DNA of 64,000 nt from Erpobdella octoculata (GCA_963978895.1 OZ022242.1:1377819-1441818), one strand, 5' to 3'; shown: positions 43,101 to 54,630, counted from the first letter of the stretch. Notes: a model not told the origin generated them from the sequence alone. Numbers and translations: made by a program.

Positions 43101-46100
43101 GAAAACAATTAATTACCTTGAAAAAATGACTAGAAAAAATATTCCATTGATATTTTTCAGAACTGCCATTGCTGCAAGCTTCTTGATACCACCACAGAAG
43201 AGGGCTGACAATCTCGTTGTGCACGGGGTTCATCTCAATAGACCCTGATAACCAATAATTTCTCTTTGAATAACAATAAAACGTAGCAATGCTCTCTCGA
43301 TCTTTTCAATTTTTGGTCTAATGACCTTCTGTATTAGTCTGTACGTGAGAAAGCAATTTATATGATACTGAGAGCAAGCGCCTTTGAATTTAAGAAAAGG
43401 CGCTTTATAAGTATTTTGATTGATGGATTTCAAAAAACTTTTCTAAAAATATGTCTTGGAATTAGAGTAATTTAAATATTTACCTTTTAACTTAATCACA
43501 GTTTTTGCAAAATTGACAGTACCGTTTGGCGCCAATGTGATGTTCGTATTAATCGGCGCAGTTAAAAATTTCTTGAATAAATAAAATAGATAACAGATAT
43601 GCATCCTGAATAATCTTGATCGCAAAAACCACTGTAAGAGTATATTATTTTTAGGCTCAGGACGGTCCATCGGTGGTGCACCGCCGGTCCAATCAGAGCC
43701 GAGATGGTGCCGATCGGTCGAAATTTAAATTAACACATGTCTCGAGATGTCGCTGTTGAATTAATTAATGTCTGTTAGAGCTGCCGCTCAATTGGTGAGG
43801 ATATTTAAAGAGCACCTTCTTCTCACATGACTCGGTGGTGTTTTTTATGTCTCGTAAATAAAATGAAATGAAATGAATTTATTTATATAGCGCCAGATAA
43901 AGTCAGAGGCGCTTACGAAGGTTCCTTTGGAATCGGAAACTTCGAAGAACACGCTATTTACATAGACATGAGAAGCAAACCCTAGATAACGCTGAGTTGA
44001 CGTGAGCACATGTGAGTTAGTTTCTTGCTCAAGGAAATTACGTGCCTGAACCGGGAATCGAACACGGGTCCTACGACTCTCAAAGCCGGTATCTATACCA
44101 CTAGACCATCACGTCCCGTAGATAATAATTTTCACTTGATAAAAATTTTTTTTTAAAAACACTCACTCAACATCGATTCATACATTGCAACAACAACGTC
44201 AAACGTCAACACTAAACAGACGAAACTATACCGGAACAGCTCACCTGATGACAACTCGTCACGGGAAAAGCCGAGCACCTTGAGTATGGAAATTCCAAGA
44301 TTGGACAATTTCCTTGTGAGATCGCTCTTTGTGGTGTTCCTGCCGTGAGATAACTATCAAAAAAGGAAAAAAAAACAGACATATAAGGCAATAGTGATAG
44401 CAATACGCAATAGTAAACGAATGGAATGATTGCGATGGCATAACCATGATAATGCTCAAACATGATAATATCAAATACATTAAAATCTAGAATTTTAATA
44501 TTTGAAAACAAAAATTTTTTTTTAATGCAAGCAAACTAGAAACTCAAAAAAGTCGACGTCCTCACAAAGACGACGGCTCTTTCCGTGCAGATGGAGTCGG
44601 GAACCACCGCACCATCGCACTCTTCCAGCTCCGACCTGTGCGGAAATAAACGAGTCACGGTTCTAGAGATGTAACGTGATGACAATTCTCAGCCTATCAT
44701 CAAGTCGCCGGAAAATGCTAAATGACGTTGCGTCGTGCGCCAAAAGCCAATAAATTATTAATCAGCTGTTTAAATAGTTAGTAAACAAAATCAGTACACA
44801 AAACCAGTACACAAAACCAACCCTATGTACACGCACACGCGCGCGGGGTCGACACATCCGTTTTCATTGACGGTCGCGTCGAGTCCTTGCGACTTGTGTC
44901 GCAACAATGTCCTCAAAAGATCTTGACAGAGAAAAGATGACGATGATGATGATAAGAATGGAGGTGGTGATGATGATGATAAGAATGGAGGTGATGATGA
45001 TGATGATGATAAGAATGGAGGTGGTGATGATGATGATGAAAGCGTGGTGCTGGGCGGTGTCTCGAGCGACGGCGGTAAAACGGACGGCCTTGAAGGCGGA
45101 CGGGAAGACGTGGAGACGAGGGACGGCATCCGGAAAACATTCTTGCTCCTCCACGGTGTTGCGTTGATTTGAAAAGAGAAAAAATTCTGAAATAAAACGT
45201 TCGTATTAAAACACGGAACAGAATTTTATATTGATTAAATTGAAACATTGAATTTCTTTTTATTATTAACGAAGTGCAGGTGGGAGATAATTTTAAATTA
45301 GTCATATTGGTATGATATTACTTTTAAAATTGATCAGAAATATGCTAAAACGCTAATTCACCAAAACCGAAAAATAATCGGCAAAACTGTTGAGTAGATT
45401 ATCGTCCCCGATTTTTTATTATCAAAAAAATTAAAAAATGGTAGACATTACAAGCATTCCCCCTAACAGTCCTAACTCCACATATCTTCAGGGATTACTA
45501 CATAAACGTGTTATCTCGTCTTAAAATTATTTTTTGCATATATTTAAAATTCAAATTGAAATATAATTCCAAAATTTATTAGAATGCATTATTCATGAAG
45601 AGTGAGTCCATTTATGCCAAGTTTCTGGTTGATTCGATGATGGAAAATATTTGCTAATTTTTACTTCGAATATTTTCCCACAAGCAAGCAAGACCAGCGG
45701 TGAAGTGAATAAATATAGAAGACATTTGAAAATAAAAATAAATCTTAAATAAAACAAATGAATTTTAAATAAAATAAATAATATTCAAATAAATAAACAA
45801 CTTTTGAATAAAATAAACTTTAAACACAATAAATAAATTTCAAATAAAATAAATAAGTTTCAAATAAATAAACGAATTTCTAATAAATAAAATTAAAATA
45901 CAAAAATAAAATATAAAATACCACCTCATTCAAGGTTCGAGATATCATCGTTACGTATTCCACCGTTTTAGATGTCGAATTTCCAAACGAGACATACTGC
46001 GTTAATTCAATAAAATGAAATACAAAGTTCCAATGAATAACTAACTGTATTAAAGTGGATATAATGAGAATTTTTTCAAAAAAAGAAGATCTGAAAGTCA

Positions 46101-47482
46101 TCAAATGAAATATTATTATACACTTCAATAATCACAGCAGAAATACAGAAGAGATCCTTGTCATAAGAATCAGTCAAAAGTGGCTGAGTTGCCAACCAGA
46201 TTTTTCTCAAACTATTATTTCCCGTGGATTCAATCTCCGTTCCACGACAAAGTCGCACTCCGAAAATATTTTAGTATTCAAAGAATATGTGACCCCTGCG
46301 TATGTGACCCCTGCGTATGTGACCCCTGCGTATGCGACCCCTGCGTATGCGACCCGTCGGCATGTACAACAAACTGTTCTTAGGTTTGTCTACTGCTTCT
46401 CGATTTATTGACATTTCAAGTCGAGTCGATAACGTGTCGACAGTCGATGAGCTGGCCTACAAACTGCCTCCTAGCACCACAACCCCGGCACTGCTTGTGA
46501 GATAACAAGCGATTTTTCGTGAAACCCCTGGTGACGTCTTGTGACATGGTTGTGTTGTGGAACCCCCCCCCCCAGTTATGGCTGGCAGAACCCACCCATC
46601 ACTAAAGGTGTCATAAATTAAATAGTTGCAAAATAGTATTGATATTTTTCAAATATTAGTTAATGAAATACTATAAATATCAGTTAAATTTTGAATACAG
46701 CTAATAAATTAATAATTTTAAAATGAGTATGCCAAATTTAACTTACTAAATTTTCATCAACGACATATTCAATGAGGATTTTGATGCGATTGAGGCTTTT
46801 AAAACTGATCTGATTGAAACAATTCATTTCATATTAACAAATTAATTAAATAAATATAACTATGGTATATGAAAAAAATAAAATATGGAAATATTAAATA
46901 TAAAAAATTATTTTAATAAATGATAAAATTCATATTAACGTGGTATAAATCTCACCATTTTCATTTTCTGTAATTTCATGAGCTTTAAATAATTAGCAAC
47001 ATGAAGTTCTTTGTAAGATTTCCACATTTGATCTGAAAGATTTAATAAAAAAAAATTATCTAATCTGATAGAATAAAGAAATTGAATATATTTGATCTGA
47101 TTAAATAGATATTTTGAATTGATATGACCTGATTAATTGACAAAAATATTTCATTTCAAATTATTTAACTAAATAAAAATAATCAATAAAAAATATTTAA
47201 AAAGAAATGATAAGATCTTCCGTTTTAAAAATTATACAAATATCTGATTTATTAATGAATTCATTCAAAACAATATAATGGTCCAATAAAAATTACATTA
47301 AGAAATAGAACGAATAATTTAACCAAAAACCCATTAATAAAAATAATATTAATCTGCATTAAAAACTATTTTGAAGAAAAAAAACCTTTACAAAACAAAC
47401 CTGCACTGGATGTAGTTTCACTGCATAAAAAAATATCTTGTTGCTGCAGAGATAAAATTAGCAGCAGCAACAGACGAAACAT
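40119..47482 (-). CDS. ADAM-like type I membrane protein, zinc motif lost (15 exons)
   Basis: Predicted 633-residue cell-surface protein of the ADAM (reprolysin-disintegrin) family. Exons: 47482-47401, 47032-46956, 46809-46747, 46183-46124, 45996-45925, 45186-44837, 44635-44566, 44353-44245, 43244-43117, 42643-42539, 42214-42119, 41957-41810, 41738-41570, 41268-41039, 40261-40119; all phases match and the total is 1902 bp. Signal peptide MFRLLLLLILSLQQQ (1-21); a longer start at 47527 is possible. The short pro-region is followed by KILIEYVVDENL (63-74), like the first reprolysin strand. The zinc-motif position reads ISILKVLGFSRD (279-290) instead of HExxHxxGxxHD, so no protease activity is expected. 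Disintegrin CGNGIIERGEQCDCG (345-359), CCDAETC and CCQLC; membrane segment about 488-509, then RRTQK and a basic tail. Likely adhesion or a ligand-binding pseudoprotease (inference). Start and exons 4-6 are the least certain parts. Confidence 0.7.
40800..41030. repeat. CAT/GAT-rich microsatellite in intron 14
   Basis: A TCATCA-rich block between the last two exons of the ADAM-like gene. Reading through it would give a poly-Asp tail. The spliced alternative fits phase and ends in a coding-like exon, so I treat this as intron. Confidence 0.7.
42668..42843. repeat. 25-bp AT-rich tandem repeat, about 7 copies
   Basis: Units of aattatttttaaaatagttt + tttt, nearly identical, within intron 9 of the ADAM-like gene (between exons 9 and 10). 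Confidence 0.9.
43862..44117 (-). mobile_element. tRNA-derived SINE with LINE2-like tail
   Basis: On the minus strand the head has A-box tggtctagtgg and B-box gttcgattccc. The 3' part reads gtaagcgcctctgacttta + tctggcgctatataaataaa and ends in (ATTTC)n. The head-body-tail order and the gcgctatataaat end are those of SINEs that share L2-type 3' ends in many animals. The acceptor arms do not pair, so it is not a tRNA gene. It lies in intron 8 of the ADAM-like gene. Confidence 0.7.
44937..45040. repeat. In-frame Ser/Pro-coding microsatellite
   Basis: Three copies of a unit of about 30 bp with GATGATGAT cores (plus strand) lie within exon 6 of the ADAM-like gene. In the gene's frame they give alternating Ser runs and PPPFL blocks within the degenerate metalloprotease domain. 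Confidence 0.75.
45598..45705 (+). repeat. Repeat ending in CAAGCAAGCAAG
   Basis: Shares ggttgattcgatgatggaaa-type sequence and the acaagcaagcaagacc end with 53310-53380, and more loosely with 50340-50420. Lies in intron 5 of the ADAM-like gene. Element class unknown. Confidence 0.5.
46285..46360. repeat. 15-bp tandem repeat, 5 copies
   Basis: gtatgtgacccctgc repeated with a T/C change, in intron 3 of the ADAM-like gene. The Cys-Asp-Pro-Cys-Val ORF it produces on the plus strand has no gene context. Confidence 0.9.
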
Positions 47483-47648
47483 CTCTAGAGCACAGCATGA
47501 GCAACAGAGACAACAAGAATGGTTCATCACTCCAACTCTTCATTACGATCAAGGAAATTACTTGACCATTTCAAATATTTAGCTCCTCCCACGGCAAATT
47601 TGAATTTTTGTGCAATTCAGACCTGGTGAATAATTATCAGTGATAAAC

Positions 47649-47699
<51 letters not shown>
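47649..47699. repeat. (TTA)n microsatellite
   Basis: About 17 TTA units, upstream of the ADAM-like gene and directly before the Helitron-like end at 47731. Confidence 0.95.
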
Positions 47700-47700
<1 letters not shown>

Positions 47701-47730
47701 CTGTACTGTCTTATAGAAAATATGGTTATA

Positions 47731-48160
47731 CTAGCGGGATACCCGGCGTTGCCCAGATATTTTAGAAGTTTTTCTATCGTTTTTTTTCTCTCACTCCTGT
47801 TTCCTTCCCTGCTTCCTCACCCGCTCCCGTTCGCTTTCCCATTCCCGCTTGCTCTTCCATTTCCGGTTGCTTTCCCGTTCCCATTCGCTTCCCCGTTCCT
47901 GCTTGCTCTCCTGTTCCCGGTCGCTTTCCTGATCGCTATTTCGCTCTCCGTCGCTTTTCTGTTCCTGCTTGCTTTCCCGTTCCTGCTCATGCTCCAGTTT
48001 CCGTTTGCTCTTCTGATCCTGCTTATTTTGTGACCGATGTCCGTTTTTTTCCACAAAACCTTCCTCTGTTGACTCTCAAGGTTGTGTGAAAATTGTGTGA
48101 ATATTTCATTACTACCGGATGAATGGTGTGCAATGCATAAAGAACATACATACATACAGA
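47731..48160 (-). mobile_element. Helitron-like element, inverted copy of the 420-666 repeat
   Basis: Starts at CTAG (47731-47734, T on the far side in minus-strand reading), then the GC box cgggatacccggcgttgccc, then an 18-bp GC-rich minisatellite (about 47815-48020, units like gctttcccgttcccattc), and ends near a CATACATACATA run at 48146-48158. The terminal box and minisatellite match 420-666 in the opposite orientation. The class is inferred from the CTAG|T end and the potential GC hairpin. Confidence 0.45.
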
Positions 48161-49186
48161 TAGTCATTTATATAATTAATGTAAATGTTGAAAAAAAAAT
48201 GTCTGAATAAGCTATGTATTATAAATTTATTAATGTAGTTAGTAGTTAATATTTTGTAACTGCTCGTACTACCAATAGAAGTTTTATTGTTAACACAGTA
48301 ATTGTTAATAACTAAAACTAAAAACTAAACTGAACTATGTCACTATTTTACTATGTCTACTACTATGCATTATAAAATAGATTAAGATTATCATTAATGA
48401 TTAATAGATAAATCTTGGTCACACCTTTATTATTTGTTAAATGTTCTATATTATTCTATATTATGAAACTCCTATGTAACTTAAAATTAGCATTGAACAC
48501 CTAAAAAGCGACATGAAATAACTTTTTTGCGGATTTTGTGTTTTAGAGCAGAAAGAGACGGCGAATTAAGCTTAATTAAAAGAACCCTTGTAAACAACTA
48601 AAAGCAGACGAAGTCTTAAAATTTAAGTCAAGTCATGTTACCAACATCTTTATAATAAATCAACAATTAACTTTTTAATTAAAACATTTTAAAGTATCTG
48701 CAGGTAGAAATAGTTAAATTAATTACTTTTCTTCGCAATATTTCAGTCATACGTATAGTGTCTGTACGGTTTCTTTCAGTGTAATGCGGAGGCATTTCAA
48801 TTTCAATAGATCGGGGGCAGAGGCGTCATTTGATGGCGGCAGGAAGGACAATTGACCCCTTGAAGATTTTTTAAAAAAACGTATTTAAAAAAAATAGTTA
48901 CATCATATTTGGAGATTTTTTTGAAAAAGTAGTTGTGACTAACCCCTCCGTCAGAGTTTTAACGGTTTTAACAAAAAAGGTAAGTAAGTTTTTAGAATTG
49001 TTTTTGTCTCTTAAAGTAGCTATCAAAGCTGGATACATGATTTTGAAAACCAGGGAATTTAAATAATAACTACAATAATTATTGTTGTATTTATATTTAC
49101 AAAAACCATAATGTCAAGTGGTCCCCTATTAAAAAGGCTTCTGCAAAAAAATTACAACAAGAAAGCTACCTGGTGAGTAGTAAATC
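48161..49186. other. Intergenic DNA between kinase and ADAM-like genes
   Basis: A/T-rich. No exon or RNA gene is supported. Confidence 0.45.
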
Positions 49187-49192
49187 TTTATT
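49187..49192 (-). promoter_or_regulatory. Candidate polyadenylation signal AATAAA
   Basis: Minus-strand AATAAA about 140 bases after the kinase stop codon, a typical distance for a short 3' untranslated region. Confidence 0.6.
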
Positions 49193-49333
49193 ATAGTTTC
49201 TAACAATATTGTATTGCTTCTATCAGTCAAAAAAACACCATCAAAAGATTTAACAGAAACAAAATACAATAAATCACAATAAAACATCACAGAATGTGCA
49301 CCGGAGAAAAAATACGCATACAAGAGATCATCT

Positions 49334-52300
49334 TTAAGAGGGATTTGCCTTTCTAGTTTCAAATATCTTACAGAGCTCATCTCTTTTTCTATTGACCTTT
49401 ATCACTTCGACTTCAAGAATCTTTCTTTTATTGAAAACATTTTCCCTTTCAGGATTGATAGTTTTTGTAACCCAGGGTGAGTTTAAAATTTCGGTCAGCG
49501 TCGGCCTTCTGTGCATGTCCCTGTCTAAGCAGCTGTCGATCAAAGACTTGAGTTCTACGTGAAAACAGAAAAAATAAGAGTTCAAATCTCGAAAACATTC
49601 AGGATAACAGAAAACATGAAGCTAGAGCTCTCAAATATTAAGCAAAAAATCAATTTAAAATATAAAATCATCGAAATAAGAATTATTGATAAATTTAATA
49701 AATTCTGCAGAAATGTTAACCTGGAGATAAAGCTTCCGGTAAAATATAAGCTTTAAACAAATTTTCAACATGTTTTTCTGATGTCGGGTTGTTGCCAGCA
49801 CACATGTTTACAAGCATCCAGCCAATTGTCCAGCTCATTAATGGCATACCGAAGTACCAGCTGAAATTGTTTGCATCTAGATTTTTACTGAGGCTTTATT
49901 TAACTAACGTTATAACTTGTTGGTTTTTTTTATTTTTGTTATATTTTATTTGATTCAACAAAAAAACATGAAGTTGTTTTGAATTGGAAAAAAAACATGC
50001 AAACGATTAAAAATGAACATTCTTACCCTAAAGCAGCATACTCCGGCGGACAGTAGCAAATGGTACCTGGAAAATTAGTGAATTTATTCTCGGTTAACCG
50101 GCGTGCCCCACCGAAGTCTAAAAGTACGACCGTTTTTGTGCTTCTTCTCACGAGAATATTTTCATCTTTGACATCCAGGTGGAAATATCCTTTTTCGTGT
50201 ACTCGGATGAGAATGTCCATAATCTATTCAAGCAAAAACATCATCATAAAAATTTTTCATTTACTTTTTTTTAAATAAGGTCTATTATAAATTTTATCCG
50301 TCGAATACACAAACAAGTGAACGATAAAAACTTCTACAACAATTTCGGCTTGATTGGATGACAGAAAGTATGTTTTTTGAGCGTCAAAAATACCAATGCA
50401 CGCCTCAAGCAAGCCAGCAAACACGATAAATTTAAATAAAAGAATTTAATAAAAGAATGTGCTACAACTACAATTACACCATTTTTGACTATGCCGTTAA
50501 AAAGTTAATACCTAGCAACTTTGCATTTGTTTATATCGGAGTCGGACTTGCCTCTTAGAAGTTAAGTTGATTATCTTGAGAATAGGTATACAGTGGTTTC
50601 CTATAGAATTCTTGGTTGTTAGTTTAATGTTTATGGCAACTATCGTACTTTTGCGAAAAGGTTTAATAAATTTGAGGCAGTTTTTACAGTGTTATCAATC
50701 AACAAACCTGTTTTAACAGTCTTGTTTTTAAAAATTATCGAGTTATTTCGCAAAAACGACACCGAACTAACCTTTCTAAAGAAATACTGGGCCTCAGATT
50801 CGAGCAGTCTTTTCTTCTCGCTGATGAATTCAAACAAGTCCACCGCGTCTTCGAAAGTTTCGAGTATGAGGACTTCGATTCCGTCGAGACTGGTGTAGGC
50901 GTCTAAGAGCTGGTTGACCCCTTCGACCCCACGGAGGTCTATCAAAGCGTTGATTTCATAAGAAATCTTCCGCAGACCGGGATGTCTCGCAGCTATGATG
51001 CTGCAAGGCTTTCATAGCACAACATTGGAGAAAAAAAAAACTAGTGTTGTTACATGTGACGTTTTTAGTATTTTTTGATAGGAAATAAAAAAAAATTATG
51101 CATTTTATGGAATTTGTATTTTAAAATCATTATCAAATTTACCGGTTCAGTGAAAGGGTTCTTTCGTCTGCTTATCTTCATCGCCACCTGATATCGCAAT
51201 GTTTTCATTACCGTTAATAATCGAAGTTTCTTAACTCTACACTCTCTACATATAATATAGTCAAAACATGGCCCGGCAGAATTGTTTTCTTTAAAAGATT
51301 GTGAAGCAATTACAGTTTTTTTTTTTTTTTTTAATAAAATTAGTAATTTAAAACAATTGATAGTACAATTTTAGTTATTTCAGTTAATATAATATAAGCC
51401 ATGAACTACCTTCAAACCGTCAGTCACTCTCTCGGCAAGGAAAACCTTCCCGAAGCCGCCACGGCACAGTTCTTTGATTATACCGTAGTTCTCCAAGATG
51501 GCATCGTCGGGGGCCGCTTGAATTTAAATATTTAAATAAAATTTTAAACTATGCACGTGTAATATTTCTATAATGAGTAATTGTAATAATAATAATGAGT
51601 GGGCAGTAAAAAAAACTTTGTTTTTCACAAATCTTTCATATTTTGTGGTAGCTAATAGTTTTTTTTTGCAAAACATATCTTAATGATGATAAGTTTATAA
51701 GATAGAAAAACATTTTTTATAAAGTAGAAAAACAAAGTTTTTTTTAACTTTATGTGAAGTATGTAGGAATAGCATATATAAGAAACTTTCGGATCACTAT
51801 GTGTAAAAAGTTTTAATTATAAATCCTTGAATTAAAAAATTTATTTCAGCTTTTCTTGAATGAATTTAAAACTGGTGGTTTTATTTCTTTGACAAAAATT
51901 TAAAATAAATATTAAATTACTTTCATTTCAGATTGAGTTTAGATTTTGTCCCGTCGATCTGAAAGTTCAATACCATGCATTGTCGTCATCAACAACAATT
52001 CAACACACTAAATTTTAGCTTCGTTAGATGACGAAAAATATGTTTTTTAAGCGTCACAAGTTGCCGATGCAGTCAGCCAATGCTTTACGGCGTACCGTCA
52101 GGTTTACAGGCGACCACCTCTTACCGTCATACCATAAAACCATCCTTTATTTAAAAAATATTTTTGTTTTGAAAAACAATAACGTGCTTTTGCTGTATCA
52201 AGAAGTAGAATAAAACATCGGGTAAAAGCGCACAATCAGTGACCCCCGGCCCTAACCCTAACCCTACCCATAACCCTACCCCTAACCCGGAGTCACTGAT

Positions 52301-52651
52301 CGTGCGCTTTTACCAAAACATCGCACGCGCCGAGAACGAAAACGAGTTTCACTTACTCGATGGATCGGCCGTCCACAACTGCAGGAACGAACGAGCTGAA
52401 ATAAAATGCTCTACTGGATATCCACAAATCATGAGCGGTTCATTAGTTGATTCATCATTGTTGCTGTCATTTATTGTCTGCTCTTCTGTTTCAATATTTT
52501 GTGTGGAATTAATTTCCATGGCCGGTGTTGTTTCCACTTCTTCTTCCATGGCTACTTCTTGTGTTTCGAGTTCTTCAATGGTGATTTCTTGTATGTCTTG
52601 TGTCTCTAATTCTTCAATAGATATTTCTTGTATTTCTACTACATCTTCCAT
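49334..52651 (-). CDS. PIM-like serine/threonine protein kinase (7 exons)
   Basis: Predicted 413-residue soluble kinase that would transfer phosphate from ATP to Ser/Thr. Exons: 52651-52357, 51516-51410, 51187-51143, 51008-50772, 50223-50027, 49860-49721, 49554-49334; every junction is in phase and the total is 1242 bp. The N-terminal 98 residues are acidic with a repeated EELETQ motif. Kinase domain about 105-375: nucleotide loop LCRGGFGKV (115-123), ATP lysine in VAMK (K138), LILETFEDAVDLFEFI (hinge and following helix, as in PIM), catalytic loop HLDVKDEN (243-250), DFG (264-266), CPPEY in place of APE, and SPWV near the end of the domain. The hinge and DVKDENIL are closest to PIM kinases. 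Odd points: the first glycine of the loop is Cys, and HRD is HLD. Asp245, Lys138 and Asp264 are kept, so activity is plausible. Confidence 0.88.
52212..52323. mobile_element. 94-bp MITE with telomere-like core and 9-bp target duplication
   Basis: Terminal inverted repeats of about 28 bp (ggtaaaagcgcacaatcagt at 52221 and its mirror ending at 52314) enclose degenerate CCCTAA units (52250-52286). The 9-mer aaaacatcg flanks it exactly on both sides (52212-52220 and 52315-52323). This is the signature of a cut-and-paste, non-autonomous DNA element. The 9-bp duplication would fit Mutator-like or Merlin-like families, but no transposase is here to decide. It sits in intron 1 of the kinase gene, about 40 bp from the exon 1 donor. 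Confidence 0.85.
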
Positions 52652-54557
52652 AGCTATTTTATAAGTTTAATAGTTTAACAAATGGCTAAAATTGTTTTTT
52701 TTTAAATAACCTCTTTAAAAAAAATAACTGGACTTAAAATACGTTATATTTTAAATTTGTTTTTAAATTTTTTATATTAACTTTTCCGCAAAAATTGAAA
52801 GTTAAAATTAACAAGCTTGCCGTCATTCAATCAAGCTTAAACTTTGAATATAGACTCGCTCTTTGTGACAATTCACACACTATTAAATTTGTAAAAACTT
52901 TTAAAAAATTAATTTTACATTTTAACATTAAAAATAATTATCTATGTTAACATAGATAATTATTTTAAAAACAGCAAATCAAACATAGTTGTATAAATAA
53001 TTACATTTATATACTTTAAAAAATGTCGTTTTAAAAGACGAAATTGCATTAAACGAAGAGCCCCCAATTCCTAAAACATACCTCTGAGGTTTCACAACAC
53101 AAGAGTGCGCCCAATAAATGTTCTACTACTACTACTACTACTTAAGGGTTTCTTAAAAAAAAACCTAGTTGCTACGGTTTGCTTTTTTAAAACGTAGATA
53201 AAACATTTTTTTTAAATCAAAGTAGAATTAAAATGTTTTTTGTTAAAAAACTTCCAAAGTTTAATTGATTGCCTTGTCGTGAGAATGACAAGCGAATCTA
53301 TATTCTATGTTTCAGCCTGATTGGATGACGGGAAGTTTGTTGATTCGAAGAGTGGTTCACAAGCAAGCAAGACCATAAGAAAGACTTATACCATAAGTGA
53401 TGATTATATAAGGTTTTTATTTAACTGAATAACTAAATAAACATTTTGTTTTTTTTAATTGCAATTTAAATTACGTCAAAATATTATTTGATTACATTAC
53501 ATTTGTTATTATAATTTTTTTAAATGTGTTGTATTAACTTCAACGATGTTCTTAGTTTAGTGGTCTTGATTGCTTGCTTGTGGACAAATCCTGGAAGTCA
53601 AAATTAACAAACTTTCCCTCATTTAATCCAATTGTATCTTCCAGCATAAACTTGCTGTTTATAAAATTCCATTTTATCAAATTTTTAAAAAAATTATTTT
53701 TTTTTATTTTTAATATTTTTTTTATATCTATGTACTAAGAAACAAATTCAAAACATAATAAACGTGTCGAGGCAACTTTTTTTAGTTCTTTTATTTGAGG
53801 TTTAACTCAAACAAATAATAGAAAAAAAACAGTTTACCTCATGAAACTCTTAATCGATAACGGATTAAAGATTAAATCGATAATTCGATAATACAAGACT
53901 AACAATAAAAAACCCGTTTTGCCGGTCAGTACAGTACTGATGTTATAAAACATAAACATAGATACCAATATAATCTCGTTTTTGATGTTATGTTACAATA
54001 GTTACATCATACAATTATAAACACTTTAAACCGGTACTAAAAATCGGATAAGGTAAAATCGTAAGTTTGTGTTAATATCTTGCAAAAAATGATTTTGTTT
54101 GATATTCGAATTTCGCTACATTTGTGTTTACTTGGGTGTTCACGTGTTACAATAACTTCTTTTCATTCCAGAAAAATTTATTTTTAATCTCCAGTTTTTA
54201 ATAGTAATTTAGTATTTTTTTTATTATTACTTACAAAAAAAAACAATTTTAAAAAGCAGGTTAACCTTAACAAAGTTACTTAGCTGAGCCTGTGCTACAG
54301 TGCTTAGATTTTTGCTGGCTAGTTATTGATTTTAGCGATTGTCGGAGAGCGCTTACTTGAAAGTACAAATACGACCGAAAACTAAACTCGAATTACGGCG
54401 ACATAAGCTTTATAGACCACTAAGAACCACTTGTGAGATAGACCGAGACTCCAAATTCAGCCGAGGTCAGAGAACATTTTATGGCAAAAAAACCATAAAA
54501 ATGTCGTTTTGGTACACTGACCGGTTGTGAAGTTAATAAATAATTAGTTAAAAAAGA
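52652..54557. other. Intergenic DNA upstream of the kinase
   Basis: A/T-rich with two copies, in opposite orientation, of the CAAG-ending repeat family (about 53270-53380 plus, 53540-53670 minus). No promoter element is placed. Confidence 0.4.
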
Positions 54558-54630
54558 TGTTTCCGCCCAGGCTCGAACTGGGGACCTTTCGCGTGTTAGG
54601 CGAACGTGATAACCACTACACCACGGAAAC
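54558..54630 (-). tRNA. tRNA-Val (AAC), copy 1
   Basis: 73 bases folding as a complete cloverleaf; acceptor gtttccg pairs with cggaaac. The anticodon loop contains AAC. A-box tggtgtagtgg and B-box gttcgagcc are present, and a T6 run just past the 3' end serves as terminator. No intron and no encoded CCA. Flanks differ from the other three Val copies. Confidence 0.97.

Noticed and set aside
43484..43631. Possible extra exon in the ADAM-like gene
   Set aside because: It has splice-like edges, but its open frame does not fit the phase of exon 8. In the required frame it hits a stop, and exons 8 and 9 join directly in frame.
44041..44117. tRNA-Glu-like sequence
   Set aside because: The acceptor arms do not pair and a SINE body with an L2-type tail follows.
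44245..44340. Alternative frames of ADAM-like exon 8
   Set aside because: Only the frame starting at the acceptor ctttttgatag (44354) joins exon 7 and exon 9 without a stop.
46180..46383. ORF with five Cys-Asp-Pro-Cys-Val repeats
   Set aside because: It is produced by a 15-bp tandem repeat in an intron of the ADAM-like gene on the opposite strand.
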